The notes under the pieces were generated by a model, which worked only from the letters and a program-made list of their open reading frames with translations, did not search any database and had not been told where the DNA came from. Of a DNA stretch of 64,000 nt, positions 53,087 to 62,720 are shown piece by piece (the stretch's first letter is position 1; every line of letters starts with the position of its first letter). Source of the stretch: Roseovarius sp. (lineage in GTDB: Bacteria > Pseudomonadota > Alphaproteobacteria > Rhodobacterales > Rhodobacteraceae); the NCBI RefSeq assembly GCF_027019125.1, contig NZ_JALUXE010000008.1, positions 1-64,000 of the forward strand. The letters are read 5' to 3'. The position numbers were made by a program, and so were the translations under genes.

Positions 53087-54673
53087 ATGCTGATCCATCT
53101 GTTCCCCCTGCTCGCACCTGTCGTTCTGATCGCAGTGGCGGTCGTGATCCAATTGCGCCGCGAGATGGTCCAGAGGCGCGCCGCGAGGTGGGGCGAGGTG
53201 GCCGCGCTGATGGCGCTCTTTCTGGCCTTGGCGATGCCTGTGATCCTGATCGGTGCAGGGGCGGGCGACGGCGCCTTGCCGGGGGTGCTGGGCCATGTCA
53301 TCGCGGTACGGGTGGATGTGGTCAGCGCCGTGATGCTGGTGCTGGTGGCCGTTATCGGATGGGTCGTGGCGCGCTATGCGCGGACCTATCTGGATGGCGA
53401 ACCGGGGCAGCGGCGCTTTGCGGTCTGGCTGTTGGCGACGCTGGCGGCGGTTCAGATCCTCGTGCTGTCGGGTTCGGTCGTGCAATTCGTCGGGGCCTGG
53501 ATTGCCACAAGCCTCTGTCTGCACCGCCTGCTGCTGTTCTACCCCGAGCGGATCGGGGCACAGCGCGCGGCCTACAAGAAATTCGTGACCGCACGGCTGG
53601 GCGATGCCGCGCTGATCGGGGCGGCGGTGCTGTTGGTCCTGGCCTATGGCACAACGCAGATCGCGGGGATCCTGAGTGCCGCGCGTCTGGGTGAAGGTGG
53701 CGGGATGGCCGCCACGGCGGCCGGGCTCTTGGCGCTGGCGGCGCTCTTGAAATCGGCGCAATTCCCGAGCCATGGCTGGCTGACCGAGGTGATGGAGGCG
53801 CCGACGCCGGTCTCGGCGCTGCTGCATGCGGGGGTGGTGAATGGCGGCGGGTTTCTCTTGATCCGCTTTGCCGATGTCATGCTCTTGTCGCCGCTGGTTC
53901 TGGCGGTGCTGGTGGGGATCGGCGGATTTACCGCGCTCTTTGGCGGGGTGGTGATGCTGACGCAACCGACGGTCAAGGTCTCGCTGGCTTGGTCCACCGT
54001 GTCGCAGATGGGGTTCATGATCCTGCAATGCGGTCTCGCGCTCTTTCCGCTCGCCTTGCTGCATATCGTGGCGCATTCGCTCTACAAGGCGCATGCGTTC
54101 CTGTCGGCGGGCGGCGCGGTCGAGCGGGTGGCGGCGCAGCGGCGGCCGGGGCCGGTGGCGGTGCCGGGCCTGCGGTCTGTGGCGCGGGCCTTTGGTCTGG
54201 CGATCACGATCTATGGGTTGGTTTACCTCGCCTCGGGGGCGCTCATCGGCTTTGGCGCGAAATCGCCGCAGGCGGTGGCGCTGGGCGCGATCCTGATCTT
54301 TGGGGTGGCCTATCTCTTGGCGCAGGGCCTTGCGGATGCGGCCCCGCGCGCGCTCACACGGCGCACGGCGCAGATGTCGGTGCTGGCCACATTGGCCTAT
54401 CTGGCGCTGCAACGGGGATCGGAATGGCTGACCTCGGGTGTCTTGCCACCCGCACCGGCGGCGGGGCCGCTCGAATGGGCGCTGATCATTCTGGCGCTGG
54501 TCAGTTTCGGCGCGGTGGCGGTGGCGCAATCGACCCTGCCGCTCTGGGCGCATCATCCGGCGGCGCAGGGGCTGCGGGTTCATATCACCAACGGGTTTTA
54601 CATCAACGCCGTCGAGGACCGCCTGCTGCGGGTCTGGTCGCGGCCACGGGCACGCAAGGGAGCGGCATCATGA
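53087..54673 (+). CDS. dabB: DabB, proton-conducting membrane subunit of the DAB inorganic carbon accumulator
   Basis: A 528-residue polytopic protein of the proton-translocating antiporter (NuoL/MrpA-like) family, with about 13 helices. Conserved antiporter features include a Lys-bearing helix in [20 protein letters not shown] and the loop [20 protein letters not shown], plus a His in [20 protein letters not shown]. It would use the proton gradient to drive CO2 hydration by DabA. Start at MLIHLFPLL after GGAGG. It overlaps dabA by ATGA. A lone NuoL-like gene next to a DUF2309 gene defines the DAB pair. Confidence 0.93.
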   Translation: MLIHLFPLLAPVVLIAVAVVIQLRREMVQRRAARWGEVAALMALFLALAMPVILIGAGAGDGALPGVLGHVIAVRVDVVSAVMLVLVAVIGWVVARYARTYLDGEPGQRRFAVWLLATLAAVQILVLSGSVVQFVGAWIATSLCLHRLLLFYPERIGAQRAAYKKFVTARLGDAALIGAAVLLVLAYGTTQIAGILSAARLGEGGGMAATAAGLLALAALLKSAQFPSHGWLTEVMEAPTPVSALLHAGVVNGGGFLLIRFADVMLLSPLVLAVLVGIGGFTALFGGVVMLTQPTVKVSLAWSTVSQMGFMILQCGLALFPLALLHIVAHSLYKAHAFLSAGGAVERVAAQRRPGPVAVPGLRSVARAFGLAITIYGLVYLASGALIGFGAKSPQAVALGAILIFGVAYLLAQGLADAAPRALTRRTAQMSVLATLAYLALQRGSEWLTSGVLPPAPAAGPLEWALIILALVSFGAVAVAQSTLPLWAHHPAAQGLRVHITNGFYINAVEDRLLRVWSRPRARKGAAS

Positions 54674-57075
54674 AGATCGAAACGCACGCCGGGTTTACCG
54701 GCCCCCATCTGGAACTGATCGCCCTGTCCGAGAAGGTGAGCCGCGTCCTTCCGCCCCTCTGGCCGCTGGAGGCGACCGTTGCGGTCAATCCCTTCCTTGG
54801 CCAGACGGGGCAGAGTCTGTCGCAGGTGGCGGCGCTGTTGGGGCGGATTGGCGGAATGCGCGTGACCATGCCGAATGCCTGGTATCGCGCGCGGATCGCG
54901 GATGGGCGGATCACTGATGCGGACCTTGAGGCGGCGCTGGCGGAGGCCCCGGCGGGCGCGCCTGCGACGGTCGCCGCTTTGAAAGCTGCCGCCGAGGCCG
55001 AGGATGCCACGCCCGAGGCCTTGCCCACGATCGCGCATCTGGCGCAGGAGGTGTCGGGCGTGGATTGGCCGGGCCTGATCGAGGCGCGCATCGGGGCCTG
55101 GGCGGCGGGCTATTTCGACGCCGGTCAAGCGCTCTGGCAGGTGACGGCGGGGCGCGGAGCCTATGAAAGCTGGCAGATCTTTGCCAGCCGGGATCTGACG
55201 CCGGAAATCTCGGGTCTGGCCGGGTTCGCGGCGCATGTGGCGACACAGCCGGGACGGGCGAGGGTGGCACTGTCGCTGGCCTGCGATGCCCTGGGGCTGA
55301 AGGCGGCGGCGGCGGAAAGCTATTTTCACCAGCTTTTGCTGGGGCTTGGTGGCTGGGCGCAACTGGCGCGGCAGCGGCTATGGCAAGCCGAGATGGACGG
55401 GCGGGCAGAGCCGATCACCACCGATCTCTTGACCATCCGGGTGATCTGGGACGCGGCGCTATGGGCGCAATATGGCGACCGTATCGCGGAACGCTGGGCC
55501 GAAATCCGCGCCACCCACGCCACCCCGCCGCGCGCCACGGTGGCGCAAGTGGCGGCCTGCGTGCTGCAAGACGCGGCAGAGCGGGCGGCGCAGCGCGATC
55601 TGGCCGGGGTTCTGGAGGCAGAAGTACCGGAGCGGGCCGGGGCACGGCCGCAGCTTCAGGCGGCGTTCTGCATCGACGTGCGGTCAGAGGTGTTCCGGCG
55701 TGCGCTCGAAAGCCTTGATCCCGGCATTCAGACCCTTGGTTTTGCCGGGTTCTTTGGCCTGGCCCACGCGCATCGGGATTTCGCATCCGATGTGAGCGAG
55801 GCGCGGTTACCGGTGTTGCTTGCGCCGAAACTGTCGAGCACGGCCACGGCCCCGAGTGCCGCCGAGGCCGATCAGGCGGCGCGGTTCGGGGCGCGGGCGG
55901 CGCGGGCCTGGGGGCGGTTCAAGCTGGCGGCGGTGTCGTCCTTTGCCTTTGTCGAGGCGACGGGGCCGGTCTATCTGGGCAAGCTCTTGCGCGATGCGCT
56001 GGGGGTCGCGCCACGCGCGACCGAGGCCCCTGCGCCGCAGTTCAGCGCCGAATTCACCCTGCCCGAGCGGATTGCGACGGCGGCGGCCATCCTGCGGGCG
56101 ATGTCGCTGACACAAGAATTCGCGCCCGTGGTGCTGTTGGTCGGGCATGGGGCAAGCGTGGTCAACAATCCGCATGCCAGCGCGCTGCACTGCGGGGCCT
56201 GTGGCGGCTACCGCGGCGACGCCAATGCACGGCTTTTGGCGGGGTTGCTGAACGATGCCGAGGTGCGCGCGGGGCTGGCGGCAGAAGGCATCGCCATTCC
56301 GCATGACACGGTTTTCCTCGGCGCGTTGCACGACACGACCACGGATGCGGTGACGCTCTATGCGCAAGACCCCGGGTGTGCGGTGTCGCCCGATCTGCTG
56401 GGGCGTGCGCGCGCATGGCTGCAAGAGGCGGGGGCGCTGGCACGCGCGGAGCGGGCCTTGCGTCTGCCGCGTGCGGGCACCGGCGATGCGGTTGCGGCGC
56501 GCAGCACCGATTGGGCCGAAACCCGGCCTGAATGGGGGCTGGCGGGGTGCAGGGCCTTTGTTGCCGCGCCGCGCCATGTCACGCGGGGCAAGCCGCTGGG
56601 GGGCCGCGCCTTTCTGCATGACTATGACTGGCGGCAGGACGAGGGCTTTGGCGTGCTGGAGTTGATCCTGACCGCGCCGGTGGTGGTGGCAAGCTGGATC
56701 AGCCTGCAATATTACGGATCGGTGGTGGCTGCGGAGGTGTTTGGCGCGGGCAACAAGCTCTTGCACAATGTCACCGGCGGGGTTGGTGTGGTCGAGGGCA
56801 ATGGCGGTGCCTTGCGGGTGGGCTTGCCCTGGCAATCGGTGCATGACGGGACGGACTTTGTGCATGAGCCGCTGCGCCTGACGGTCTGCGTGGCGGCCCC
56901 GGCGGAGGCTGTGACGGATATTCTGGCACGGCATCCCGATCTGCGCGCGCTGTTCGACAATGGCTGGCTGCATCTGATGTTGCTCGATGACGCGGGGCGG
57001 ATCGCGGCGCGCTATCGGGGGGATCTGACGTGGCAGGGCAGCGGCGATCGGCCGGGAGAGCGCAAGGCAGCCTGA
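54670..57075 (+). CDS. dabA: DabA, zinc-dependent carbonic anhydrase-like subunit of DAB
   Basis: An 801-residue DUF2309 protein. The four catalytic/zinc residues known from DabA are present: Cys334 and Asp336 in FCIDVRSE, His493 in [12 protein letters not shown] and Cys508 in LHCGACGGY, with the same 15-residue His-Cys spacing as in characterised DabA. Together with DabB it is expected to convert CO2 to bicarbonate one-way in the cytosol, powered by the cation gradient. It is coupled to dabB by a 4-bp overlap. No Rubisco or carboxysome gene is in the window, so it probably serves other carboxylations. Confidence 0.95.
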   Translation: MKIETHAGFTGPHLELIALSEKVSRVLPPLWPLEATVAVNPFLGQTGQSLSQVAALLGRIGGMRVTMPNAWYRARIADGRITDADLEAALAEAPAGAPATVAALKAAAEAEDATPEALPTIAHLAQEVSGVDWPGLIEARIGAWAAGYFDAGQALWQVTAGRGAYESWQIFASRDLTPEISGLAGFAAHVATQPGRARVALSLACDALGLKAAAAESYFHQLLLGLGGWAQLARQRLWQAEMDGRAEPITTDLLTIRVIWDAALWAQYGDRIAERWAEIRATHATPPRATVAQVAACVLQDAAERAAQRDLAGVLEAEVPERAGARPQLQAAFCIDVRSEVFRRALESLDPGIQTLGFAGFFGLAHAHRDFASDVSEARLPVLLAPKLSSTATAPSAAEADQAARFGARAARAWGRFKLAAVSSFAFVEATGPVYLGKLLRDALGVAPRATEAPAPQFSAEFTLPERIATAAAILRAMSLTQEFAPVVLLVGHGASVVNNPHASALHCGACGGYRGDANARLLAGLLNDAEVRAGLAAEGIAIPHDTVFLGALHDTTTDAVTLYAQDPGCAVSPDLLGRARAWLQEAGALARAERALRLPRAGTGDAVAARSTDWAETRPEWGLAGCRAFVAAPRHVTRGKPLGGRAFLHDYDWRQDEGFGVLELILTAPVVVASWISLQYYGSVVAAEVFGAGNKLLHNVTGGVGVVEGNGGALRVGLPWQSVHDGTDFVHEPLRLTVCVAAPAEAVTDILARHPDLRALFDNGWLHLMLLDDAGRIAARYRGDLTWQGSGDRPGERKAA

Positions 57076-57167
57076 GCGCGTCCGGGGAAAGGATTGCAGC
57101 ACCGAAGGCAGCGCAGTAAGACGGAAGGGACAGCGGCTGGTCTGGCCGTTGTCCTGACCCGCAATCC

Positions 57168-57184
57168 CCGGACAGGATGTCCGG
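57168..57184 (+). terminator. Hairpin after dabA
   Basis: CCGGACA / TGTCCGG is a perfect 7-bp stem with a 3-base loop in the 129-bp gap before the glycosyltransferase genes. No T-run follows; it may only partly separate the two transcripts. Confidence 0.4.
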
Positions 57185-57204
57185 CCGGACAGAAGGCCGC
57201 TGCC

Positions 57205-58515
57205 ATGCCCGTTTCGCCCCCTGACATGCCGGCGCTTCTGGCAGAGCTTGCGCGGTTTCTCGGGCATCCGCAGCCCGATCAGACCGGCGCGCCATCGCTG
57301 GACCTCGCTACGCAGCTGCAGGCCGCGCAAGCCTGGCTCTGCCAGCAAGAGGCCGATGACGCGGGCGCATTGGCGGATTTCATCGGCGCGCTGGGGGTGC
57401 GGTTGGCGCAGGACGGGCTCAAGGGCCGGATCACCGCGCAGGCCGCGCAATTCGAGCTTTTGACCCTGCGCGCCGCGCGCGCGGCGGAAGAGACCGAGAG
57501 GCTCTCGGGGAAGGCGCAGGCACTCAACCTGCTGTTTGCACAGGCGCTGGCCGATCTGCCGCAAGACCGGCAAGCCGTGCTTTTCTCGTCCAGGGATTAT
57601 CTGGAGCAGAACCCCGATGTGGCGGCGGCCGGGGTTGACCCTCTTGCGCATTACTTGACGGGCGGGGCGGCAGAGGGGCGCGCGCCGCAGCGGATGGATG
57701 AGGCAGGCGAAGGTCTGATGACACTGGTCGAGACCTGCCCGCCGCCAAGGTTCTGTCGCGACATGCCTGCGACCGTACGGGCAGAGGCGCTGGCGCTCTT
57801 GGGGCAGCAAAGACCGGAGGTCAGCGTGATCCTGCCCACGTGGAACCGGGCGCAATCGGTGGCGACGGCGGTCGCCTCGGCGCTCTTGCAATCCTATGCG
57901 CCCAAGGAGGTCATCGTGATCGACGATGGCAGCCAGGACGCGACGGTCGCCTTGTTGCAGCAGCGGTTTCCCGAGCCTGTGGCGGCGGGGCGTCTCGTGA
58001 TCGTCACGCAGGAAAACGCAGGCGTATCGGCGGCACGCAATGCCGGTCTGGCGCAGGCACAGGGCGATGTCGTCGCCTATCTCGACAGTGACAATCACTG
58101 GGACGCGGATCATCTGCTCTATGCGGTGGGCGGGTTGCTGGCGGTGCCGGAGGCGCAGAGCGCCTATACCGCGATCTGTCGCCACAACCTCTCGCAAGGA
58201 TGGAGCGATGTTCTGTTTCAGCGCTTTGACCGGGCGCAGTTGGCCGAGGAAAATTTCATCGACCTGAACAGTTTCGTGCACCGGCGCGCGCTGGCCCAGA
58301 CGCTGGGCGGGTTTGACACGGCGTTGACGCGGCTGGTGGATTGGGACCTGATCCTGCGTTATGCGGCCGGGTCGGCACCCGTTGCCCTGCCGGTCATCAC
58401 GGGGCATCACGTGGTGGACAGTCTTGGCCTTGACAACATCACCACGCGCGAGGCGTTGGGGCCGAACCTGGCCCGTATCCGTGCCAAGCACGGCAGCATT
58501 CCGGAGGTCACGTGA
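57205..58515 (+). CDS. Family 2 glycosyltransferase with NPDVAxAG-type motif
   Basis: A 436-residue protein. An N-terminal helical part (1-125) is followed by the short motif YLEQNPDVAAAGVDPLAHYL with GGAAEGR after it, then a GT2 domain (EVSVILPTWNRAQSVATAVA, IVIDDGSQDATVALL, VVAYLDSDNHW as the DxD-like metal site). It would transfer sugars to a cell-surface polymer or protein; the acceptor is unknown. Start at the ATG before PVSPPDMPALL; the 37 codons upstream lack similarity. It is coupled to the next small gene by GTGA. Confidence 0.85.
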   Translation: MPVSPPDMPALLAELARFLGHPQPDQTGAPSLDLATQLQAAQAWLCQQEADDAGALADFIGALGVRLAQDGLKGRITAQAAQFELLTLRAARAAEETERLSGKAQALNLLFAQALADLPQDRQAVLFSSRDYLEQNPDVAAAGVDPLAHYLTGGAAEGRAPQRMDEAGEGLMTLVETCPPPRFCRDMPATVRAEALALLGQQRPEVSVILPTWNRAQSVATAVASALLQSYAPKEVIVIDDGSQDATVALLQQRFPEPVAAGRLVIVTQENAGVSAARNAGLAQAQGDVVAYLDSDNHWDADHLLYAVGGLLAVPEAQSAYTAICRHNLSQGWSDVLFQRFDRAQLAEENFIDLNSFVHRRALAQTLGGFDTALTRLVDWDLILRYAAGSAPVALPVITGHHVVDSLGLDNITTREALGPNLARIRAKHGSIPEVT

Positions 58516-58721
58516 GCGAGCCAGAGGAAGAAAGCGCGCGGGCCATCGCCGCGCTGCGCGCCCAGAACCGGCTGTTGCTGGAGCAGGTCGAGGCCCTGCG
58601 CGCGGCACTGGCCACGCGCGAGGACGAAATTACCCGGCTGAGTGCGCGGTTGCTGGAGTGTGAGGCCGAGCCTCCCGCGCCGCCCGGTCTCTTGGCGCGG
58701 TTGCGCCCCCGGTGGCGGTGA
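58512..58721 (+). CDS. Small coiled-coil protein between two glycosyltransferases
   Basis: A 69-residue GTG-started protein (overlap GTGA with the previous stop). It is almost entirely heptad-patterned helix: AIAALRAQNRLLLEQVEALR followed by AALATREDEITRLSARLLE, then a Pro/Arg tail. It could clamp or dimerise the neighbouring glycosyltransferases. No family was recognised. The next gene starts 3 bp later, so the three are one operon. Confidence 0.75.
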   Translation: MSEPEEESARAIAALRAQNRLLLEQVEALRAALATREDEITRLSARLLECEAEPPAPPGLLARLRPRWR

Positions 58722-58724
58722 TCC

Positions 58725-60650
58725 ATGCGGCCAAAGGTTGATCCCGAGGCGGTGGCGCGGCTGCGCCGATCCCCGTGGTTCGATGCGGCGTGGTATGCGC
58801 GCACCTATGCGGATGTGGCGCGTCTGCCGCTGGACCCGGCGACGCATTATGCCTGGCTCGGGGCCTATCTGGCGCGTGATCCGGGGCCGCAATTCGCGGC
58901 GCGCGCCTATCTTGCGGCCAATCCCGATGTCGCGGCGGCGGGGCTGGACCCGCTGACACATTACCAGAGCGCCGGGCGGGCCGAGGGGCGTGCGGCGCAT
59001 CCTGGTGCCGGGCCTGCGCGTGCGCCTGCCGCGTTGCGGCGGCTCCGGCATCTGCGCGATTTGCTGGAAACCGGCGGGCTTGACGCAGGGCCGCGCGCGG
59101 CGCTGGCAGAGATGGCCATGGCAGAGGCGGACCCCGAGGCCGCCGCCGGTGCGGCCGAGGCGCTGGGCCTCATGGCCTTGCATCGGGGTGAGGTCGCCGA
59201 GGCGCGAGCTTGGTTGACACGCCGCCAGGAGATTTCGGGCGCGGCGCTGGCGCGACTGGCGCCGGTGATGGCGATTGCGGCGGCGCGGGATGGGGATAGG
59301 GCGGCGGCAGAGACCCTGGCCGCGCAGGCGCCAGCCTCGCCGGCGCTGCATCTGGCGCGGATCTGGTGGGCGGGGACCGAGGCCGAGGCGCTGGCCTCGC
59401 TCAACGCTGCGTTGGGGCTGGCCGGTCATGCGCCCGTGGCGCTGGCGGACGGGGCGGGGGCGCTGATGGATCGGCTGATCCCGGCCACACCGGGCGGCGG
59501 CGGGGGTGCCGCGCAAGGCCCGCTGGTCAGCGTGCTGATGGCCGCGCATGACAGCGCGGCGACGATTGAAACCGCGCTCCGGGCGATGCAGGCGCAAAGC
59601 TGGCGGGCGTTCGAGCTGTTGGTGATCGACGACGCGAGCCGCGATGCCACGGCTGACATCGTGGCCGCCCATGCCGCGCGTGATCCGCGTATCCGCCTGA
59701 TCCGGCTGGCGCAGAACCGGGGGGCTTATGGCGCGCGCAATGCAGGGCTGGCCGAGGCGCGGGGCCGGTTCGTGACGCTGCATGATGCCGATGACTGGTC
59801 GCATCCCGACCGGCTGCGGCATCAGGTGGAATATCTGCTGTCCCATCCCGGCCATGTCGGTTGCCTGAGCCAGCAGGCGCGGTGCCTGCCCGATCTGCGC
59901 CCCTGCCGCTGGACCGGCACCGGCGCGCTGATTTTCGAGAACATGACGTCGCTCATGCTGCCCACCGATCTGGTGCGCGACTGTCTGGGGGGGTGGGACG
60001 CGGTGCGCGTGTCCGCCGATAGCGAGCTTTTGCGCAGGGTGCGGCAGCTCTTTGGCGAGAGCGCGGTTTCCATGCCCGAGACCGGCCCGCTGGCCCTGCA
60101 ACGCGCGAGCGGGGCAAGTGCGACGGGAGAGGGGGCCACCGGCATGGACTGGTTCTATTACGGTGCGCGGCGCGAATATTACGAGGCGCAGCGGCACCAT
60201 CACGCGCGGGCCGCGCATCTGTGGTATCGGCCCGGTGGCGCACGGCCCTTTCCCGCCCCGGCGCGGCTCTGCTCCGGGGGGGCTGAGGTGACATGCGACC
60301 GGGTTTACGCGGGGCTGATGACCATGCGGGATGCGGGGGTGACGCAGCTTTTGCACTGGTTGGCCGAGGACCGCGCCGCGGGCCGCAGGGCAGGTCTGGT
60401 GCCGCTCTATGATCTGTCGATGTCTGAGGAGGCTGGGCTGTCGCTGCACCCATCGTTGCGGGATAGTGTGGATGGCGTGGTGGTGCGGGTGCTCTGCCAT
60501 GGTGAGGTGGTGCGCTGCGCCCGGTATCGCCGTCTGCCCGAACAGACCGTGACCGAGCCGCACCGCTATCTGCCGGTCGTGCTGGAAAACGACCGGCAGG
60601 TCATAGCACCCGGTGAGGTGCCAGCGCAGGATGCGGCGGGGACGCCCTAG
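58725..60650 (+). CDS. Large family 2 glycosyltransferase with two NPDVAxAG-type units
   Basis: A 641-residue protein. Two N-terminal units (WFDAAWYARTYADVARLPLD and ARAYLAANPDVAAAGLDPLT with RAEGR after it) are of the same type as in the first glycosyltransferase. An Ala-rich helical, TPR-like region (95-250) follows, then a GT2 domain (PLVSVLMAAHDSAATIETAL, LVIDDASRDATADI, VTLHDADDWSHPDRLRHQVE with the DxD-like site) and a long C-terminal domain of unknown role. It ends on the same bases as the convergent RTX protease stop codon. Confidence 0.85.
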   Translation: MRPKVDPEAVARLRRSPWFDAAWYARTYADVARLPLDPATHYAWLGAYLARDPGPQFAARAYLAANPDVAAAGLDPLTHYQSAGRAEGRAAHPGAGPARAPAALRRLRHLRDLLETGGLDAGPRAALAEMAMAEADPEAAAGAAEALGLMALHRGEVAEARAWLTRRQEISGAALARLAPVMAIAAARDGDRAAAETLAAQAPASPALHLARIWWAGTEAEALASLNAALGLAGHAPVALADGAGALMDRLIPATPGGGGGAAQGPLVSVLMAAHDSAATIETALRAMQAQSWRAFELLVIDDASRDATADIVAAHAARDPRIRLIRLAQNRGAYGARNAGLAEARGRFVTLHDADDWSHPDRLRHQVEYLLSHPGHVGCLSQQARCLPDLRPCRWTGTGALIFENMTSLMLPTDLVRDCLGGWDAVRVSADSELLRRVRQLFGESAVSMPETGPLALQRASGASATGEGATGMDWFYYGARREYYEAQRHHHARAAHLWYRPGGARPFPAPARLCSGGAEVTCDRVYAGLMTMRDAGVTQLLHWLAEDRAAGRRAGLVPLYDLSMSEEAGLSLHPSLRDSVDGVVVRVLCHGEVVRCARYRRLPEQTVTEPHRYLPVVLENDRQVIAPGEVPAQDAAGTP

Positions 60651-62482
60651 AGGAATGTGAAATCGTCCACGGTCAGCTGCGCCGCCGCGATGCCTTCGAC
60701 GAGGATCGTGTTGCCGTTGACGGTCATCTGCGCGCCTGCCGCCGTGTCGATGATGTTCATCGCCGTCACGAACCCGGCCAGACCGTTGCCGCCGTTGGTG
60801 ACATTGGCCTCGCCCGTGTCGGGATCCACCCGGCGAATGAAGAAGCTGTCGATGCCATCCTCGAAATCGGTGATCACATCCGCCTCGCCGTCAAAGAAGG
60901 ACGAGAACACGAATTGATCCGCGCCGCTGCCGCCGGTGATCAGATCGTTACCGGCCCCGCCATTGATCGTGTCATTGCCCGTGCCGCCGTCGATGGTGTC
61001 ATTGCGCCCGCCACCGGCGAGGAAATCATTCCCGTCGCCACCAAGGATGCTGTCATCGCCTTCGCCGCCGCCCACGCGGTCATCGCCCGCGCCGGCATCA
61101 ATCGTGTCGCGCCCGGTGCCGCCGCCAATGTCGTCATTGCCCGCGCCCGCGTCGATGCTGTCGTTGGCAAAGCTGCCGGACATGCTGTCATTGCCGTCGC
61201 CGCCCGAAAGCGTGTCATTGTCCGCCCCGCCTGCGACCACGTCATTACCAGTGCCGCCCGTGATGCTATCGGCGCCAAAGCCGCCGCCGATGATGTCATC
61301 GCCGTCGCCACCGTCGATGGTGTCATTCCCCAGACCGCCGCCGATGTTGTCGTGGCCGAGGCCACCGGACACGAGGTCGTTCCCATCAGAGGCGGAAATC
61401 CGATCGTTGCCCGCACCGCCATCGAGCCAGTCATTGCCCAAGCCGCCGGCCAGCACGTCATCGCCTTCGCCGCCAACGAGGGTGTCATTGTCATCGGTGC
61501 CCGTCAGGTGATCCGAGAGGCCGCTGCCGGTCAACTGGACGCCAATCGGGCCGCTGATATCCTCGATCACGTCGGACACCCGGATCGCCTCGTCAAAGAA
61601 CTGAATCCATTCAACGTCGACCAGCGTGTCGGTGCCAAGGTCCGAGATCACCTGTAGCCCGTCCTGAACAACCCGGAACCTGGCCTCGGCGCGCATGATG
61701 GCACCCAGAAAGGCCCAGTCGTTTCCGGAGCCGCCAATCAGCAGGTCATCGCCTGCGCCACCCTCAAGGGTGTCATTGCCGACCAGACCATTCAGGGTTT
61801 CATCCCCGTCAGTTCCGGCGATGTGGTTGCCCAAGTTGTTGCCCAGAACGGTCAGCTCTTCGGGATTGTGCAGCAGGGTCAGATCCCTGAGCCCTGTGGG
61901 CATGGTATAGACCGCCGCCGCCCCATCCTGCCGGCCATAGATCTGGCGGATGCCCGCGATGTCATCGGGCAGAATATCGGGTTGGGTCAGGATCGAATTC
62001 ATGATGGCGTCGACGGTCTCGATATGCTCGAGCCCGAGCGCGTGACCGATTTCGTGGATCGCCAGCCCCTCGAAGAGCGGAACGTCGGAATTCAGCCAGG
62101 GATCCACATCCAGAAGGATATCCCCGGCAATCGCCACCTCAAGCGGTGAGGGAAAGAACGCAAAGCCCAATGTATTGCCGGGGATCGGGGCAAAGAAGAT
62201 GCGGATATCGGGATCAATCTGCTCTCCGGCGGCACCGCCGGGGTCTGTAACCTGCACGAACTCGATATTGCCGTAGCGCGACCACTCGGCAAAGGCCATG
62301 CGTATCGAGGCCTCGAAATCGAAAGTATAGACCGTGGCCGGATCGACCGAAAAGCTGGTGCCGGCCTGTTGCCGCAAGAACTCGGACACGTCCTCTTGAC
62401 TGGGCGCGATGCTCCAGGTCACGACGCCACCCGCCGTGCCGGGTTCGTGCGAGCCCCATTTTGTGCCGCTCAGTTCCGGCAT
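60647..62482 (-). CDS. RTX metalloprotease (matrixin-like), type I secreted
   Basis: A 611-residue protein without a signal peptide. An N-terminal zinc protease domain (about 1-185) has the binding motif AIHEIGHALGLEHIETV (HExxHxxGxxH) and a Met-turn AIMNSI, which is close to matrixins and serralysins. The C-terminal half is dense in calcium-binding nonapeptides (GGxGxDxL types such as GGAGDDLLIGGSGND), followed by a non-repetitive tail ending AQLTVDDFTFL, the usual type I export signal. Export genes are not in the window. Start ATG follows ATCGGAG. Its C-terminal third is nearly identical to the next gene. Confidence 0.9.
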   Translation of the reverse strand: MPELSGTKWGSHEPGTAGGVVTWSIAPSQEDVSEFLRQQAGTSFSVDPATVYTFDFEASIRMAFAEWSRYGNIEFVQVTDPGGAAGEQIDPDIRIFFAPIPGNTLGFAFFPSPLEVAIAGDILLDVDPWLNSDVPLFEGLAIHEIGHALGLEHIETVDAIMNSILTQPDILPDDIAGIRQIYGRQDGAAAVYTMPTGLRDLTLLHNPEELTVLGNNLGNHIAGTDGDETLNGLVGNDTLEGGAGDDLLIGGSGNDWAFLGAIMRAEARFRVVQDGLQVISDLGTDTLVDVEWIQFFDEAIRVSDVIEDISGPIGVQLTGSGLSDHLTGTDDNDTLVGGEGDDVLAGGLGNDWLDGGAGNDRISASDGNDLVSGGLGHDNIGGGLGNDTIDGGDGDDIIGGGFGADSITGGTGNDVVAGGADNDTLSGGDGNDSMSGSFANDSIDAGAGNDDIGGGTGRDTIDAGAGDDRVGGGEGDDSILGGDGNDFLAGGGRNDTIDGGTGNDTINGGAGNDLITGGSGADQFVFSSFFDGEADVITDFEDGIDSFFIRRVDPDTGEANVTNGGNGLAGFVTAMNIIDTAAGAQMTVNGNTILVEGIAAAQLTVDDFTFL

Positions 62483-62684
62483 GGCCGAGTTCTCCGATTC
62501 CGAGTTCCGGTGTCGTTCAAGGCCACAAACTACACTTTAGAGGCACCTCGTGAAAAGATATCCTTTCGAGAACAATCGTTAATGGGGGATGAAGTGCTTT
62601 GAGAAGTGGGGAAATCGCCCGCGCCGCCCACCTGCGACAGCATGTATCAGCGCCTGCGGAGCGGCCTGCCTATGCGTTGGGCAC

Positions 62685-62708
62685 GGCCCGCCCTGTTTCG
62701 GGCGAGCC
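62685..62708 (-). terminator. Hairpin after the second RTX gene
   Basis: GGC-CGCCC pairs with GGGCG-GCC (two internal mismatches) 13 bases after the stop codon of the right-hand RTX gene. No T-run follows. The remaining intergenic bases up to 62482 contain the protease promoter, which I could not resolve. Confidence 0.35.
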
Positions 62709-62720
62709 GCCATTTCTGTG

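Noticed and set aside
53087..54673. dabB as a NuoL subunit of respiratory complex I or an Mrp antiporter.
   Set aside because: No other nuo or mrp genes are adjacent, and it overlaps a DUF2309 gene that keeps the DabA catalytic residues.
55807..58608. A 933-codon open frame on the minus strand opposite dabA and the first glycosyltransferase.
   Set aside because: Arg/Pro/Gln-rich composition with no recognisable domain; the plus-strand genes carry complete motifs and overlapping starts and stops.
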